Positions 23,783 to 25,067 of a stretch of 25,067 bases of DNA are shown here, in pieces. This DNA is from RGIG8775 sp045537235 (GTDB taxonomy: Bacteria; Bacillota; Clostridia; Oscillospirales; CAG-272). Made by a program: the position numbers and the translations under genes. A model generated the notes under the pieces. It made no database searches and had not been told where the DNA came from. It was given only the letters and a program-made list of their open reading frames with translations. Location of the stretch: contig JAZSPB010000135.1 in assembly GCA_045537235.1 (NCBI GenBank), positions 1-25,067 of the forward strand. The letters are read 5' to 3'. Position 1 is the first letter of the stretch. Each line of letters starts with the position of its first letter.

Positions 23783-24589
23783 ATGATTAAACTTGGAGAA
23801 AAAATAAAATCATTAAGAAAGCAGAAAAATATATCTCAAGAAGTATTTGCTAACTACCTTGGAGTATCCTTTCAAGCCGTTTCAAAATGGGAAAACGGAA
23901 ATACAATGCCCGACGTGACCATGATACCTGCCATAGCATCCTTCTTTGGCATTTCCACCGATGAGCTTTTTGATTTCAACCTTTATGAAATTGAGAGAAA
24001 TGTTGAAGCAATCGTGAATGAACACAGCAAATATTGGGATGAGGATAAAGCAAAATCGGAACAGATCATCCGCGATGGATTAAAGCAATATCCGGGGAAC
24101 GATGTGTTATTGAATTGCTTGATTGGTGTTATTTCGGAGTTGGGAAAAAATGATGAGGTTATTACGATTGGGAAGGCACTTGCCGAAAGCACGAAATATG
24201 ATGATGTACGCCTTGACGCATACCGTATAATGGCAGAGGCATATAAAGCAAAAGGCGAATATGAATTGGCTAAAGAAGCAATTGAACATATTCCCGAAAT
24301 ATATTTTTCCAATTTGTATGTAAAAGCATGTCTATTAGAAGGTGAAGAAAAATATGAGGCAGCCGTTAAAGAAGCATCTTTGTCCTTGGAACACTTGGTT
24401 TGGATGCTTGAAATTTTAGGAGAAATATATCTTGAGAAAGGTGAAACCGAAAAAGCCAAGATAAAATATATTCAAGCAATTAATGTACTAAAAGCCTTTG
24501 ACAATGATTTTGAAACAAAATATACACGCAGCAAGTACAATCTCGAAAAGATTAAAGAACTTGAAGTCAAACTATCTCTGATTCAATAA
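23783..24589 (+). CDS. XRE-family regulator with TPR-like repeats
   Basis: Protein of 268 residues. Residues 6-62 are a Cro/C1-type helix-turn-helix (ISQEVFANYLGVSFQAVSKW, then ENGNTMPDVTMIP). Residues about 80-262 are paired helices with TPR-like pattern, for example YRIMAEAYKAKGEYELAKEA and ILGEIYLEKGETEKAKIKY. This resembles peptide-sensing or partner-binding regulators of the Rgg/PlcR type and many uncharacterised clostridial XRE-TPR proteins. No small peptide gene for it was found here. TTGGAGG stands about six bases before the ATG. It has its own promoter and a clear terminator. It shares the VSKWE-N/T-G recognition helix with the preceding regulator. Confidence 0.87.
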   Translation: MIKLGEKIKSLRKQKNISQEVFANYLGVSFQAVSKWENGNTMPDVTMIPAIASFFGISTDELFDFNLYEIERNVEAIVNEHSKYWDEDKAKSEQIIRDGLKQYPGNDVLLNCLIGVISELGKNDEVITIGKALAESTKYDDVRLDAYRIMAEAYKAKGEYELAKEAIEHIPEIYFSNLYVKACLLEGEEKYEAAVKEASLSLEHLVWMLEILGEIYLEKGETEKAKIKYIQAINVLKAFDNDFETKYTRSKYNLEKIKELEVKLSLIQ

Positions 24590-24607
24590 AAAGAATTTAG
24601 CAACTTC

Positions 24608-24637
24608 AAGCCCCGCCTCGCTTGGGGCTTCGCTTTT
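24608..24637 (+). terminator. Terminator of the XRE-TPR gene
   Basis: AAGCCCC / GGGGCTT (24608-24614 and 24624-24630), followed by CGCTTTT. A second inverted repeat, GCTTTTGTG / CACAAAAGC (24632-24640 and 24643-24651), overlaps its tail. Confidence 0.8.
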
Positions 24638-24697
24638 GTGTCCACAAAAGCAGTGCTTGTCAGGAAAAGTAGACAAACTTTCGGGGCGCACAAAACC

Positions 24698-24835
24698 AAG
24701 GCTCCCTCCGGGAGGGAGCTCCCGACGAAGTCGGGTGAGGGAGAGTGCGTTGCGATAATATGTTTGCTTATTTCAAAGTAGCGCGGGCTCCTTCCGTCAC
24801 GCTTCGCATGCCACCTTCCTCCCGTAAGAAGGCTT
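24698..24835. mobile_element. MITE-like dispersed repeat, about 138 bases
   Basis: The element starts AAGGCTCCCTCCGGGAGG and its other end, read on the minus strand, is AAGCCTTCTTACGGGAGG: imperfect terminal inverted repeats with 13 of 18 matches. Inside are GCTCCCTCC / GGAGGGAGC and CCCGAC / GTCGGG hairpins and the phrase CTCCTTCCGTCACGCTTCGC. I recall very similar non-coding repeats scattered through gut Clostridia genomes. It has no gene, so a transposase would act in trans. The 478 bases from 24590 to the window end hold only this, terminators, the second palindrome and the edge of a possible gene. Confidence 0.6.
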
Positions 24836-24901
24836 TGTTTCTGCCCGATAGTACACTAAAAGGTGTAACACACTATACCTTGCGAGACAAAAGACGTGTG
24901 A

Positions 24902-24940
24902 AAAAGGACAGAGAACGTAAAAATTCTCTGTCCTTTTGTT
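24902..24940 (+). terminator. Strong terminator-like hairpin before palindrome copy 2
   Basis: Fourteen perfect pairs AAAAGGACAGAGAA / TTCTCTGTCCTTTT (24902-24915 and 24924-24937) with an eight-base loop. The A- and T-runs make it work in both directions. No gene in the window ends just before it, so it may belong to a minus-strand gene beyond the window edge or to a lost gene. Confidence 0.75.
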
Positions 24941-24988
24941 GTAGGGGCGAACTGCGTTCGCCCGCGGGCGTTCACAGAACGCCCCTAC
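24941..24988. repeat. 48-base double-hairpin palindrome, copy 2
   Basis: Starts GTAGGGG, ends CCCCTAC. It holds GGGCGAAC / GTTCGCCC, then GC, then GGGCGTTC / GAACGCCC. Length, ends and GC junction equal copy 1 at 19069-19116. It too begins right behind the T-tract of an intrinsic terminator. Confidence 0.75.
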
Positions 24989-25038
24989 GAGTTCGACTTT
25001 CTATCGGCAGGTAAAACCTGCTTTATGGAGGACACCCG

Positions 25039-25067
25039 TTGATAATCTTTTTGTTTGCACATCTCAA
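25039..25067 (+). CDS. Possible start of a gene running off the window (TTG start)
   Basis: TTG at 25039 follows GGAGG at 25027-25031 by seven bases and opens nine codons (MIIFLFAHL) that look like a membrane protein start. A small hairpin GCAGG / CCTGC lies just upstream. The frame leaves the window after 29 bases, so this rests only on the ribosome site. Confidence 0.3.

Noticed and set aside
24745..25014. Plus-strand frame across the MITE-like element and palindrome
   Set aside because: It runs through hairpins, a terminator and repeat DNA; the composition (Ser/Arg/Pro-rich) is typical of false frames over such repeats.

Overview
The window looks like chromosomal DNA of a Clostridia-type member of the Bacillota, probably an uncultured gut lineage. 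The grounds are strong AGGAGG-type ribosome binding sites, consensus sigma-A promoters with 17-base spacers, the housekeeping genes present (secA, mnmA, pcrA, rplM-rpsI), and short palindromic repeats of a kind I associate with Oscillospiraceae-like genomes. The genus cannot be told from the sequence.

Bases 1-4750: the 3' end of a large DUF5696-like protein gene and two carbohydrate ABC permease genes, closed by a strong terminator. No ATPase gene is visible. Bases 4770-7330: a TetR-family regulator with a perfect palindrome over its own predicted start of transcription, then a long-chain acyl-CoA synthetase-like AMP ligase. Bases 7298-12605, minus strand: a secA transcription unit reading leftward into two unknown membrane proteins, followed by a 45-residue protein that is 76% Asn/Gln. 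A bidirectional terminator separates it from the converging AMP ligase gene.

Bases 12669-16718: an RNA-modification and repair operon, trmL-mnmA-pcrA; trmL and mnmA overlap by four bases. Between pcrA and a converging S1-domain gene lies a rod-shaped inverted repeat of about 120 bases, the best candidate for an undescribed structured RNA. Bases 18077-19068: rplM-rpsI with a near-perfect promoter and a terminator.

Bases 19069-25067 are AT-richer accessory DNA. Three small transcription units (a NUDIX hydrolase; two small membrane proteins; two four-helix membrane proteins plus a lipoprotein) each begin with a copy of the same promoter/leader module (TTTACT-17-TATAAT). The first two units also end in the same 21-base tag, so they look like shuffled or duplicated cassettes. 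Then come a decayed NUDIX gene start, a nucleoside deoxyribosyltransferase-like protein, two XRE-family regulators (one membrane-anchored with a zinc ribbon, one with TPR-like repeats), several terminators, a MITE-like element, and the second copy of a 48-base double-hairpin palindrome. Both copies of that palindrome sit directly behind an intrinsic terminator.

The most interesting items are the Asn/Gln-rich microprotein at the end of the secA unit, the rod RNA after pcrA, and the repeated promoter cassettes with small membrane proteins. All family names come from reading motifs by eye; no database was searched.
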